Shown: piece by piece, positions 31,881 to 44,161 of the stretch
Layout of the letters: each line of letters opens with the position of its first letter
Numbering within the stretch: position 1 is the first letter of the stretch
NCBI GenBank assembly: GCA_014905825.1
Contig: JACGCN010000005.1
Location: 1,922,001-1,986,000 of the forward strand
DNA length: 64,000 nucleotides
Direction of reading: 5' to 3'
Source of the DNA: Lyophyllum atratum
Lineage: Eukaryota; Basidiomycota; Agaricomycetes; Agaricales; Lyophyllaceae
Position numbers and translations under genes: made by a program
The notes under the pieces: model-generated
Told to the model about the DNA's origin: nothing
The model's input: the letters and a program-made list of their open reading frames with translations, nothing else
Databases searched by the model: none

Positions 31881-31919
31881 ATCCTTGTACATCTGGGACC
31901 TGTCAGGCATGAACATAGG

Positions 31920-33852
31920 CTACTGGACCAAGGACAACAAAAACTGGTTGCCCAAATCGCAGACGGGACAGGACTGAAGAATGGGCCACAGTGGCGACAG
32001 GCTTTGAGGGACGAGGAGTTCCGCGGCAGCCTCGCCATGGCTTCCAAATCGTGTGTTGTTGGTGTCAGGGAACCGCCGAATGGTGTGCTCTGTGGATAGG
32101 ACCTCGCTGATGTGGTATACATGAATATCTCCTTGTCCTTTCTTGTCGTCCTTGTTATTAAAAATAGCGCCAGCAAGTGCAGCTGTCTTGGCACCACCAC
32201 GCGTTGATGCTTCTAAAGCCGCGAGTTCTAAATCCGTCACAGGGTCTGTCCATGGCGAGGAAGCCGGGTCCAGGATCTTTTGAAGGGTCGCCGCGTTCCC
32301 CTTGTTGGCCAGCGTGATGGGAGGTGCCTTGTTTACCTTTGCCCACCATGCAACCATCTCGACGTTTCCTCCCTTGAAGCTGTTTTGGTCCTTGTGCATG
32401 CAGCAACCGGCCCAGATGAAAAGGTCAACTTCACGTTTATCCTCTGCCGAAAGCTTCTCATACTCTTCTTTTCCCAGGTCAAGCTTGATCTCCACCATCA
32501 ATGCAACATCTCGCACGAGTTTCTCCTCCTCCGGCAAAGCATTCCATGCATCAAGACCCCCAGCATCAGCAATCTTCTTGCTGGTCCAGCGAGCAAGGTA
32601 GTGAACGAGGTTCAAAGGTGATAGGGTTGTTAATTTGTCCTCGCCGAGGCCAATCAGGGTTTCCTTCTTCTTCCACTCGTTAATCAATGCAGCGGTGCGT
32701 TTTTCGGTACTCGCGTGATCCCCGTTCATGCCCTTGAGGATCTGTACAAGGTGCCGAATCGTGAAGTTGACCCCATTCCTTTTTGCTAATGGACTCTCGT
32801 TATAGATATCTCCGGCTTTCTGCAAGCGCTCAACCCAACAGTCCCGCGACAGCTCGCTCGAATGGTCTGCTGACGCCTCCACACCAACAAGACGTATCAC
32901 AGGTGCTGAGGTTTCCACGGGCGCAAGACTTCCAGATGCGTAGTCAGGCACACGCATCGCGATGTGGCGAGCGTCGTAATTGACTTTGCGATGCGACGTA
33001 CTATCCCCACTCAATGTAAGGCCTTATTCAGCTGTTAGCGGATTCTTGAACATCATTTACGAGATCCTTACTCTTTGCGACAGCCATCTCGTAACCCAGC
33101 TGCATTTTTGCTGCGACGCCGCCTTCCAATATCGCTCGACCAACAGTTCGCCGGTCGACAGCGTGCTTGATTCTTATTCCAAAGAAGTGTCCGACCTTCT
33201 GGATGACGGCACCAACCTTGTTTCTCGGGCATCCACTATGAACGATCGCACGCATCAAGGCTCGTGCTGCTGGGGTGTACATGTGATGGGTTAATTGGAA
33301 CGACTTCGGACGCGAGCGGGCCTTGTCAATGGCTCTCCTGAACCTCTCGGGTGCACGACGTGACTGTTGCTTGAGTGCGAGATTAGTTTTACGGACCAGA
33401 TCGACGGTCGTTTTGAGTTTCGATGCCCGGTGCGTGAGTTCTGATATCTTGGTCTCGTATCCTTCTCTCATCGCTTCCGTAGCTTTGTCCCTCCTTTTCA
33501 GCTCCCTCCTGACCTCCAGAAGTGTATTCTCCGCTTCTGCACGCTCCTTGAGTGGCTCGACTGTGTTAGATAAGTGCTGGCTCCTCCTACGCTCATTCCG
33601 GAACCGCGTCTCATTCGCATTCGCTCGGCACTCATTGTCGTCAGTGTGCCTTTTCTGCGCTTCGAGACGCTTCTCCACAGCTTTTAAAGCCTGCTCCGAG
33701 GCATGGAGCCGGCCCTTGAGTCCTTGCAACGAGCCCCGAGCCTTAGGACCTGGAGGAGGTATGTTTTCCTTTTCATGATGATTTTTCCGTGCTGCCGCTC
33801 TCTGATCCTTCTGTTTCCTTGATAGTCCACTTCGTCGAGGTGTACGAGGCAT
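31920..33852 (-). CDS. T copy 1: transposase-like agaric protein, C-terminally cut
   Basis: Two exons, 33852-33072 and 33022-31920, joined by a 49-nt GT-AG intron (reading AKS|LTLSGDSTSH), 627 aa. The N-terminal third is a basic coiled coil (LKRRDKATEAMREGYETKIS). Then RALMRAIVHSGCPRNKVGAV and RTVGRAILEGGVAAKMQLGY, GDSTSHRKVNYDARHIAMRV, ILKGMNGDHASTEKRTAALI, FIWAGCCMHKDQNSFKGGN and RRFPDTNNTRFGSHGEAA. I know this string of motifs from very large families of hypothetical proteins in agaric genomes, present in many copies and so probably mobile-element encoded. Catalytic acidic residues are not proven. The normal protein continues past AAELLV; here it switches to about 30 foreign residues encoded by antisense F sequence. 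Differs from copies 2 and 3 at one residue (His for Arg, codon at 33575). Confidence 0.75.
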
Positions 33853-34539
33853 GGGTATACAGTTATGTGATCCCCCCGTCGCGTATTTGAGGAGAAACGA
33901 AGGGATGAGTTGGGATTTGGTATGATCCTGGTATATGCTGATTTTCTGGTCCGTTTCTGTGAGGAACTGAGCTAAAACTTGGGTGGTAGAGTTCTGTATT
34001 GGTCCTCACCCTCCTTGGTATGATTTGAGCCCCACCTTCTGCTCATGCCGCCCCCGAGAGCCTCGACGACGATTGGAAATAGGGACCGGATGCGTTACGT
34101 CACGCGTTTTGTCACGCTACGCGTTGTATCTCGTTGCCCGACTTTAGGTACAGTATTCGAGCTTTCTCACTCAACATGTCCATTTACCATTTTGCATACA
34201 CGTTCCTTGAATCAAAGTTTAACAATCTCCGCAGGAAATCCGTCCATATGCACACTTTCAACTTAATTTTACTTTCATATCCACTTGAGGTTTCGTGATC
34301 CAGCAAGTTTCTTTCCGGAGAAAGTTACATTGAGTAGTCTGCTATAAGTCCCTCTCCGAAAGGCTTTGCGCAAATGTGCCCAACGATGCGAATATTGCTC
34401 GGCGCGATGGACGTCCCATTTGGCAGGGACACTTCTAAATAATACATGCACAAACATGACGCAGTTTTAGCAGGCCATGCGCACCTCCAGTCGTAACCAT
34501 GTTTCGATTTTTTGCCTCTTAGCATCTAGCCTTTAGACA

Positions 34540-34727
34540 CGTTCATCCCTGGTTACCACCACCATCCAAGGCCCTTCTCGCTCGCGACCTCGTCTCGGAC
34601 AACCAAGAGCCCTCTGCTAAGCCCTGGTAGAGACCTCGCGGTTACTTTCTCCCGAAATCAAGGCACCGGGTCTTCGACAACCAAGACCTCTCCGCTAAGC
34701 CCTAGTAGAGACCTCCTCGAGTACAAC
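34540..34727 (+). promoter_or_regulatory. 5' flank of F with a duplicated 70-bp motif
   Basis: AACCAAGAGCCCTCTGCTAA and AACCAAGACCTCTCCGCTAA, each followed by GCCCTRGTAGAGACCTC, form two imperfect copies right before the F start codon. Repeated in every unit. This is the likely promoter/leader of F; no factor site recognised. Confidence 0.4.
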
Positions 34728-35787
34728 ATGAAGAACCTCCTAGAAATCTTAGACCACATCATGCAAGAAATCCTCGCGGACGATGGGCGCAGTGGCACCT
34801 TGGCCCGCACGGATGGTGTCCTATCCCTTACCGAGGTCTGCAGATTCTTGAGGCCCATTGCGCAGAGGGTATATTACCGCGTGATCATGTATGATCCCCT
34901 CCACGAGCGCTTCAATCACACGCTCGCCCTCAATCACACCCCATGGCTGGCAGGCCACGCACAGGAGGTCACCTTCGTCCTGCGCCACCCACGCCAGCTC
35001 AGGAAACCCCGGAACTGGTCACAAGCGTTAGGCGACATGCCTATTCTAGGAGACCTTCGACGAGTCAGAATCGAGCTGATTGAACCCCTCTTTGAGTGGA
35101 GGTTCCTTCATCCTGAGACCCAAAGTGGACTCGAACGAGTCATTTGTATGCAAGCTCTTGGAACGCTAGAATTACGCCACATCAGCCTGCCATCCCGAAT
35201 CTTCTTCGCCCGACTACCGATCCATACGTTGCAACTCCATAGAGTGGAAGTCCATGGTTCCATGGAAGGGCTGGCACCCCCTCGCCGCGACAACATGATC
35301 AGCACCCTTCAGACGCTTCACTTGCAGGATATGAGATTGGGGACAGCTCTCAGGACATTGATCTTTCACCCATCTTCATCTCATATTGTTACATGCTTGA
35401 CTAGTGAGCCTCGTTGTTGATCTTGGAGGGTTCAAGGCACTTCAGCATGTGGATATAACGTGCCATCGCTTCCGGATCTGCGCTGAAGTCCTCCGTTCCG
35501 CCATGCAATTGCAAGCGCTCAACGCCATAGCCGTCAAACTTCTCCCGCTGTTGTCGGTCACCATCTGCCTTGAAGGCATGGAGGAGATCCTCGAGCAGGT
35601 TGACGCATCCGCGCGTTATTCATTGCAGATCACGGTGTTAGATTTCATGGACACCAATTTGCCTGTTGTAGAAGGATACTTCCGGCGGCACATGCTAACG
35701 TTCATTGCCCGCAATCGGTTGAAGGTTTTTCGTTCTGGTGAAGACTTCTATGATCCCTTGGACCCATCCTTCGTACAAATCATCTAG
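34728..35787 (+). CDS. F copy 2: F-box/LRR-like protein (frame change in the middle)
   Basis: First frame 34728-35420 (MKNLLEILDHIMQEILADDG ...), second 35404-35787. The N terminus with SLTEVCRFLRPIAQRVYYRV matches the usual agaric F-box pattern (VCR-W-PIA-R-LY), though the LPPE start of the motif is not there. Then leucine-rich pieces: LGTLELRHISLPSRIF, STLQTLHLQDMRLGTALRTL, GGFKALQHVDITCHRF. F-box proteins recruit substrates to SCF ubiquitin ligases. Between 35400 and 35410 the reading frame shifts by one; the sequence ATGCTTGACTAG looks like an intron 3' end, but no GT donor fits, so either splicing is unusual or the gene is broken. All four copies share it, so it predates the amplification. 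Confidence 0.65.
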
Positions 35788-35826
35788 ATCCTTGTACATC
35801 TGGGACCTGTCAGGCATGAACATAGG

Positions 35827-37759
35827 CTACTGGACCAAGGACAACAAAAACTGGTTGCCCAAATCGCAGACGGGACAGGACTGAAGAATGGGCCACAGTG
35901 GCGACAGGCTTTGAGGGACGAGGAGTTCCGCGGCAGCCTCGCCATGGCTTCCAAATCGTGTGTTGTTGGTGTCAGGGAACCGCCGAATGGTGTGCTCTGT
36001 GGATAGGACCTCGCTGATGTGGTATACATGAATATCTCCTTGTCCTTTCTTGTCGTCCTTGTTATTAAAAATAGCGCCAGCAAGTGCAGCTGTCTTGGCA
36101 CCACCACGCGTTGATGCTTCTAAAGCCGCGAGTTCTAAATCCGTCACAGGGTCTGTCCATGGCGAGGAAGCCGGGTCCAGGATCTTTTGAAGGGTCGCCG
36201 CGTTCCCCTTGTTGGCCAGCGTGATGGGAGGTGCCTTGTTTACCTTTGCCCACCATGCAACCATCTCGACGTTTCCTCCCTTGAAGCTGTTTTGGTCCTT
36301 GTGCATGCAGCAACCGGCCCAGATGAAAAGGTCAACTTCACGTTTATCCTCTGCCGAAAGCTTCTCATACTCTTCTTTTCCCAGGTCAAGCTTGATCTCC
36401 ACCATCAATGCAACATCTCGCACGAGTTTCTCCTCCTCCGGCAAAGCATTCCATGCATCAAGACCCCCAGCATCAGCAATCTTCTTGCTGGTCCAGCGAG
36501 CAAGGTAGTGAACGAGGTTCAAAGGTGATAGGGTTGTTAATTTGTCCTCGCCGAGGCCAATCAGGGTTTCCTTCTTCTTCCACTCGTTAATCAATGCAGC
36601 GGTGCGTTTTTCGGTACTCGCGTGATCCCCGTTCATGCCCTTGAGGATCTGTACAAGGTGCCGAATCGTGAAGTTGACCCCATTCCTTTTTGCTAATGGA
36701 CTCTCGTTATAGATATCTCCGGCTTTCTGCAAGCGCTCAACCCAACAGTCCCGCGACAGCTCGCTCGAATGGTCTGCTGACGCCTCCACACCAACAAGAC
36801 GTATCACAGGTGCTGAGGTTTCCACGGGCGCAAGACTTCCAGATGCGTAGTCAGGCACACGCATCGCGATGTGGCGAGCGTCGTAATTGACTTTGCGATG
36901 CGACGTACTATCCCCACTCAATGTAAGGCCTTATTCAGCTGTTAGCGGATTCTTGAACATCATTTACGAGATCCTTACTCTTTGCGACAGCCATCTCGTA
37001 ACCCAGCTGCATTTTTGCTGCGACGCCGCCTTCCAATATCGCTCGACCAACAGTTCGCCGGTCGACAGCGTGCTTGATTCTTATTCCAAAGAAGTGTCCG
37101 ACCTTCTGGATGACGGCACCAACCTTGTTTCTCGGGCATCCACTATGAACGATCGCACGCATCAAGGCTCGTGCTGCTGGGGTGTACATGTGATGGGTTA
37201 ATTGGAACGACTTCGGACGCGAGCGGGCCTTGTCAATGGCTCTCCTGAACCTCTCGGGTGCACGACGTGACTGTTGCTTGAGTGCGAGATTAGTTTTACG
37301 GACCAGATCGACGGTCGTTTTGAGTTTCGATGCCCGGTGCGTGAGTTCTGATATCTTGGTCTCGTATCCTTCTCTCATCGCTTCCGTAGCTTTGTCCCTC
37401 CTTTTCAGCTCCCTCCTGACCTCCAGAAGTGTATTCTCCGCTTCTGCACGCTCCTTGAGTGGCTCGACTGTGTTAGATAAGCGCTGGCTCCTCCTACGCT
37501 CATTCCGGAACCGCGTCTCATTCGCATTCGCTCGGCACTCATTGTCGTCAGTGTGCCTTTTCTGCGCTTCGAGACGCTTCTCCACAGCTTTTAAAGCCTG
37601 CTCCGAGGCATGGAGCCGGCCCTTGAGTCCTTGCAACGAGCCCCGAGCCTTAGGACCTGGAGGAGGTATGTTTTCCTTTTCATGATGATTTTTCCGTGCT
37701 GCCGCTCTCTGATCCTTCTGTTTCCTTGATAGTCCACTTCGTCGAGGTGTACGAGGCAT
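35827..37759 (-). CDS. T copy 2
   Basis: Exons 37759-36979 and 36929-35827, same 49-nt intron, 627 aa. Encodes the consensus of the three copies (Arg at the codon where copy 1 has His). Same truncated C terminus fused to antisense F sequence, starting after AAELLV at about 35921. Confidence 0.75.
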
Positions 37760-38634
37760 GGGTATACAGTTATGTGATCCCCCCGTCGCGTATTTGAGGA
37801 GAAACGAAGGGATGAGTTGGGATTTGGTATGATCCTGGTATATGCTGATTTTCTGGTCCGTTTCTGTGAGGAACTGAGCTAAAACTTGGGTGGTAGAGTT
37901 CTGTATTGGTCCTCACCCTCCTTGGTATGATTTGAGCCCCACCTTCTGCTCATGCCGCCCCCGAGAGCCTCGACGACGATTGGAAATAGGGACCGGATGC
38001 GTTACGTCACGCGTTTTGTCACGCTACGCGTTGTATCTCGTTGCCCGACTTTAGGTACAGTATTCGAGCTTTCTCACTCAACATGTCCATTTACCATTTT
38101 GCATACACGTTCCTTGAATCAAAGTTTAACAATCTCCGCAGGAAATCCGTCCATATGCACACTTTCAACTTAATTTTACTTTCATATCCACTTGAGGTTT
38201 CGTGATCCAGCAAGTTTCTTTCCGGAGAAAGTTACATTGAGTAGTCTGCTATAAGTCCCTCTCCGAAAGGCTTTGCGCAAATGTGCCCAACGATGCGAAT
38301 ATTGCTCGGCGCGATGGACGTCCCATTTGGCAGGGACACTTCTAAATAATACATGCACAAACATGACGCAGTTTTAGCAGGCCATGCGCACCTCCAGTCG
38401 TAACCATGTTTCGATTTTTTGCCTCTTAGCATCTAGCCTTTAGACACGTTCATCCCTGGTTACCACCACCATCCAAGGCCCTTCTCGCTCGCGACCTCGT
38501 CTCGGACAACCAAGAGCCCTCTGCTAAGCCCTAGTAGAGACCTCGCGGTTACTTTCTCCCGAAATCAAGGCACCGCGTCTTCGACAACCAAGACCTCTCC
38601 GCTAAGCCCTAGTAGAGACCTCCTCGAGTACAAC

Positions 38635-39694
38635 ATGAAGAACCTCCTAGAAATCTTAGACCACATCATGCAAGAAATCCTCGCGGACGATGGGCGCAGT
38701 GGCACCTTGGCCCGCACGGATGGTGTCCTATCCCTTACCGAGGTCTGCAGATTCTTGAGGCCCATTGCGCAGAGGGTATATTACCGCGTGATCATGTATG
38801 ATCCCCTCCACGAGCGCTTCAATCACACGCTCGCCCTCAATCACACCCCATGGCTGGCAGGCCACGCACAGGAGGTCACCTTCGTCCTGCGCCACCCACG
38901 CCAGCTCAGGAAACCCCGGAACTGGTCACAAGCGTTAGGCGACATGCCTATTCTAGGAGACCTTCGACGAGTCAGAATCGAGCTGATTGAACCCCTCTTT
39001 GAGTGGAGGTTCCTTCATCCTGAGACCCAAAGTGGACTCGAACGAGTCATTTGTATGCAAGCTCTTGGAACGCTAGAATTACGCCACATCAGCCTGCCAT
39101 CCCGAATCTTCTTCGCCCGACTACCGATCCATACGTTGCAACTCCATAGAGTGGAAGTCCATGGTTCCATGGAAGGGCTGGCACCCCCTCGCCGCGACAA
39201 CATGATCAGCACCCTTCAGACGCTTCACTTGCAGGATATGAGATTGGGGACAGCTCTCAGGACATTGATCTTTCACCCATCTTCATCTCATATTGTTACA
39301 TGCTTGACTAGTGAGCCTCGTTGTTGATCTTGGAGGGTTCAAGGCACTTCAGCATGTGGATATAACGTGCCATCGCTTCCGGATCTGCGCTGAAGTCCTC
39401 CGTTCCGCCATGCAATTGCAAGCGCTCAACGCCATAGCCGTCAAACTTCTCCCGCTGTTGTCGGTCACCATCTGCCTTGAAGGCATGGAGGAGATCCTCG
39501 AGCAGGTTGACGCATCCGCGCGTTATTCATTGCAGATCACGGTGTTAGATTTCATGGACACCAATTTGCCTGTTGTAGAAGGATACTTCCGGCGGCACAT
39601 GCTAACGTTCATTGCCCGCAATCGGTTGAAGGTTTTTCGTTCTGGTGAAGACTTCTATGATCCCTTGGACCCATCCTTCGTACAAATCATCTAG
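38635..39694 (+). CDS. F copy 3
   Basis: Same as F copy 2: frames 38635-39327 and 39311-39694 with the shared shift near 39311. Upstream region carries A at 38533 and C at 38576 where the flank of copy 2 has G and G; coding parts read identical. Confidence 0.65.
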
Positions 39695-39733
39695 ATCCTT
39701 GTACATCTGGGACCTGTCAGGCATGAACATAGG

Positions 39734-41666
39734 CTACTGGACCAAGGACAACAAAAACTGGTTGCCCAAATCGCAGACGGGACAGGACTGAAGAATGGGC
39801 CACAGTGGCGACAGGCTTTGAGGGACGAGGAGTTCCGCGGCAGCCTCGCCATGGCTTCCAAATCGTGTGTTGTTGGTGTCAGGGAACCGCCGAATGGTGT
39901 GCTCTGTGGATAGGACCTCGCTGATGTGGTATACATGAATATCTCCTTGTCCTTTCTTGTCGTCCTTGTTATTAAAAATAGCGCCAGCAAGTGCAGCTGT
40001 CTTGGCACCACCACGCGTTGATGCTTCTAAAGCCGCGAGTTCTAAATCCGTCACAGGGTCTGTCCATGGCGAGGAAGCCGGGTCCAGGATCTTTTGAAGG
40101 GTCGCCGCGTTCCCCTTGTTGGCCAGCGTGATGGGAGGTGCCTTGTTTACCTTCGCCCACCATGCAACCATCTCGACGTTTCCTCCCTTGAAGCTGTTTT
40201 GGTCCTTGTGCATGCAGCAACCGGCCCAGATGAAAAGGTCAACTTCACGTTTATCCTCTGCCGAAAGCTTCTCATACTCTTCTTTTCCCAGGTCAAGCTT
40301 GATCTCCACCATCAATGCAACATCTCGCACGAGTTTCTCCTCCTCCGGCAAAGCATTCCATGCATCAAGACCCCCAGCATCAGCAATCTTCTTGCTGGTC
40401 CAGCGAGCAAGGTAGTGAACGAGGTTCAAAGGTGATAGGGTTGTTAATTTGTCCTCGCCGAGGCCAATCAGGGTTTCCTTCTTCTTCCACTCGTTAATCA
40501 ATGCAGCGGTGCGTTTTTCGGTACTCGCGTGATCCCCGTTCATGCCCTTGAGGATCTGTACAAGGTGCCGAATCGTGAAGTTGACCCCATTCCTTTTTGC
40601 TAATGGACTCTCGTTATAGATATCTCCGGCTTTCTGCAAGCGCTCAACCCAACAGTCCCGCGACAGCTCGCTCGAATGGTCTGCTGACGCCTCCACACCA
40701 ACAAGACGTATCACAGGTGCTGAGGTTTCCACGGGCGCAAGACTTCCAGATGCGTAGTCAGGCACACGCATCGCGATGTGGCGAGCGTCGTAATTGACTT
40801 TGCGATGCGACGTACTATCCCCACTCAATGTAAGGCCTTATTCAGCTGTTAGCGGATTCTTGAACATCATTTACGAGATCCTTACTCTTTGCGACAGCCA
40901 TCTCGTAACCCAGCTGCATTTTTGCTGCGACGCCGCCTTCCAATATCGCTCGACCAACAGTTCGCCGGTCGACAGCGTGCTTGATTCTTATTCCAAAGAA
41001 GTGTCCGACCTTCTGGATGACGGCACCAACCTTGTTTCTCGGGCATCCACTATGAACGATCGCACGCATCAAGGCTCGTGCTGCTGGGGTGTACATGTGA
41101 TGGGTTAATTGGAACGACTTCGGACGCGAGCGGGCCTTGTCAATGGCTCTCCTGAACCTCTCGGGTGCACGACGTGACTGTTGCTTGAGTGCGAGATTAG
41201 TTTTACGGACCAGATCGACGGTCGTTTTGAGTTTCGATGCCCGGTGCGTGAGTTCTGATATCTTGGTCTCGTATCCTTCTCTCATCGCTTCCGTAGCTTT
41301 GTCCCTCCTTTTCAGCTCCCTCCTGACCTCCAGAAGTGTATTCTCCGCTTCTGCACGCTCCTTGAGTGGCTCGACTGTGTTAGATAAGCGCTGGCTCCTC
41401 CTACGCTCATTCCGGAACCGCGTCTCATTCGCATTCGCTCGGCACTCATTGTCGTCAGTGTGCCTTTTCTGCGCTTCGAGACGCTTCTCCACAGCTTTTA
41501 AAGCCTGCTCCGAGGCATGGAGCCGGCCCTTGAGTCCTTGCAACGAGCCCCGAGCCTTAGGACCTGGAGGAGGTATGTTTTCCTTTTCATGATGATTTTT
41601 CCGTGCTGCCGCTCTCTGATCCTTCTGTTTCCTTGATAGTCCACTTCGTCGAGGTGTACGAGGCAT
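39734..41666 (-). CDS. T copy 3
   Basis: Exons 41666-40886 and 40836-39734, 49-nt intron. One silent difference from the others (40154). Otherwise as T copy 1, including the junction-created C-terminal tail. Confidence 0.75.
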
Positions 41667-42541
41667 GGGTATACAGTTATGTGATCCCCCCGTCGCGTAT
41701 TTGAGGAGAAACGAAGGGATGAGTTGGGATTTGGTATGATCCTGGTATATGCTGATTTTCTGGTCCGTTTCTGTGAGGAACTGAGCTAAAACTTGGGTGG
41801 TAGAGTTCTGTATTGGTCCTCACCCTCCTTGGTATGATTTGAGCCCCACCTTCTGCTCATGCCGCCCCCGAGAGCCTCGACGACGATTGGAAATAGGGAC
41901 CGGATGCGTTACGTCACGCGTTTTGTCACGCTACGCGTTGTATCTCGTTGCCCGACTTTAGGTACAGTATTCGAGCTTTCTCACTCAACATGTCCATTTA
42001 CCATTTTGCATACACGTTCCTTGAATCAAAGTTTAACAATCTCCGCAGGAAATCCGTCCATATGCACACTTTCAACTTAATTTTACTTTCATATCCACTT
42101 GAGGTTTCGTGATCCAGCAAGTTTCTTTCCGGAGAAAGTTACATTGAGTAGTCTGCTATAAGTCCCTCTCCGAAAGGCTTTGCGCAAATGTGCCCAACGA
42201 TGCGAATATTGCTCGGCGCGATGGACGTCCCATTTGGCAGGGACACTTCTAAATAATACATGCACAAACATGACGCAGTTTTAGCAGGCCATGCGCACCT
42301 CCAGTCGTAACCATGTTTCGATTTTTTGCCTCTTAGCATCTAGCCTTTAGACACGTTCATCCCTGGTTACCACCACCATCCAAGGCCCTTCTCGCTCGCG
42401 ACCTCGTCTCGGACAACCAAGAGCCCTCTGCTAAGCCCTAGTAGAGACCTCGCGGTTACTTTCTCCCGAAATCAAGGCACCGCGTCTTCGACAACCAAGA
42501 CCTCTCCGCTAAGCCCTAGTAGAGACCTCCTCGAGTACAAC

Positions 42542-43523
42542 ATGAAGAACCTCCTAGAAATCTTAGACCACATCATGCAAGAAATCCTCGCGGACGATGG
42601 GCGCAGTGGCACCTTGGCCCGCACGGATGGTGTCCTATCCCTTACCGAGGTCTGCAGATTCTTGAGGCCCATTGCGCAGAGGGTATATTACCGCGTGATC
42701 ATGTATGATCCCCTCCACGAGCGCTTCAATCACACGCTCGCCCTCAATCACACCCCATGGCTGGCAGGCCACGCACAGGAGGTCACCTTCGTCCTGCGCC
42801 ACCCACGCCAGCTCAGGAAACCCCGGAACTGGTCACAAGCGTTAGGCGACATGCCTATTCTAGGAGACCTTCGACGAGTCAGAATCGAGCTGATTGAACC
42901 CCTCTTTGAGTGGAGGTTCCTTCATCCTGAGACCCAAAGTGGACTCGAACGAGTCATTTGTATGCAAGCTCTTGGAACGCTAGAATTACGCCACATCAGC
43001 CTGCCATCCCGAATCTTCTTCGCCCGACTACCGATCCATACGTTGCAACTCCATAGAGTGGAAGTCCATGGTTCCATGGAAGGGCTGGCACCCCCTCGCC
43101 GCGACAACATGATCAGCACCCTTCAGACGCTTCACTTGCAGGATATGAGATTGGGGACAGCTCTCAGGACATTGATCTTTCACCCATCTTCATCTCATAT
43201 TGTTACATGCTTGACTAGTGAGCCTCGTTGTTGATCTTGGAGGGTTCAAGGCACTTCAGCATGTGGATATAACGTGCCATCGCTTCCGGATCTGCGCTGA
43301 AGTCCTCCGTTCCGCCATGCAATTGCAAGCGCTCAACGCCATAGCCGTCAAACTTCTCCCCCTGTTGTCGGTCACCATCTGCCTTGAAGGCATGGAGGAG
43401 ATCCTCGAGCAGGTTGACGCATCCGCGCGTTATTCATTGCAGATCACGGTGTTAGATTTCATGGACACCAATTTGCCTGTTGTAGAAGGATACTTCCGGC
43501 GGCACATGCTAAGACTTCTATGA
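42542..43523 (+). pseudogene. F copy 4, further broken by a 44-bp deletion
   Basis: Frame 1 at 42542-43234 is intact. In frame 2 a 44-bp deletion after GGCACATGCTAA (about 43511) removes codons for TFIARNRLKVFRSGE and shifts the frame, giving an early stop at 43523. One substitution at 43361. This is the only copy with such damage and the last in the array; after 43690 unrelated sequence follows. Confidence 0.75.
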
Positions 43524-43690
43524 TCCCTTGGACCCATCCTTCGTACAAATCATCTAGATCCTTGTACATCTGGGACCTGTCAGGCATGAACATAGGCTAC
43601 TGGACCAAGGACAACAAAAACTGGTTGCCCAAATCGCAGACGGGACAGGACTGAAGAATGGGCCACAGTGGCGACAGGCTTTGAGGGACG

Positions 43691-43954
43691 CTCGAGACAT
43701 TACCAAAATTAAGCTCAACATCAGCGCCCTCTGTGACAAGTTCCCTCCAAGGTGATACGTCGGACTGGAAAACATATTTTACATATACCAACGTCGTCGT
43801 GTTTTGAGTTTCTTGCAGTTGACCTTTCACCGCCGCGCTCACATGTACATACGCGGATGTTGCCCATACCCCCATCCCTCCTCTGTACTCACAAAAAAAA
43901 TACTGTACCTGCCCCGAAAACCTTGTTTCTTGATGTATACCAAGCTGGAATAGT
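43691..43954 (-). pseudogene. Unique coding-like sequence right of the array
   Basis: On the minus strand 43875-43691 reads ATSAYVHVSAAVKGQLQETQ, then TLVYVKYVFQSDVSPWREL and ends VELNFGNVSS at the array border. It reads like an exon. As the array ends exactly where T sequence would start, this is probably the original right-hand neighbour of F. No family recognised. Confidence 0.35.
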
Positions 43955-44161
43955 ACACTACATTATACATGGCACATATAACCGGTTATCAGGACTGGTT
44001 TTCGTAAAACTGGTCATAACTGGTCATAGAACTGATTGTGACCAGTCATACACTATCAGTTCAGTCCGGTTTTTTGAAGTTCAGGGCCACATGTGACCGG
44101 TTACAGTCCAGTCTCGCCTAATTTGGCCAAAAAACCGGACTTGACTTGACTTTAAACACTA
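43955..44161. repeat. Right half of a hAT-like MITE
   Basis: Alignable with 6610-6839: ACATATAACCGGTTATCA, then GGTCATAGAACTGATTGTGA, and the end GACTTTAAACACTA. No left end is found, so it is truncated. Confidence 0.75.

Larger units (their letters stand above)
30990..43690. repeat. Tandem array, period 3907 bp, three full units plus a partial one
   Basis: Unit = T gene (minus) then F gene (plus). Full units: 32014-35920, 35921-39827 and 39828-43690 (last one shortened by a 44-bp deletion); a partial unit with only the F 3' part is at 30990-32013. Differences that I found by reading: T at 33575 against C in the other two; C at 40154 against T; G at 34626 against A; G at 34669 against C; C at 43361 against G; the deletion near 43511. 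Identity is thus well above 99.9%. The unit junction GGGACG|AGGAG lies inside the T coding region, so it is a duplication breakpoint. Confidence 0.95.

Noticed and set aside
33323..33778. 151-codon plus-strand frame repeated in each unit
   Set aside because: Exact antisense shadow of the T coiled-coil exon; serine/arginine-rich as expected from the complement of Lys/Glu codons.
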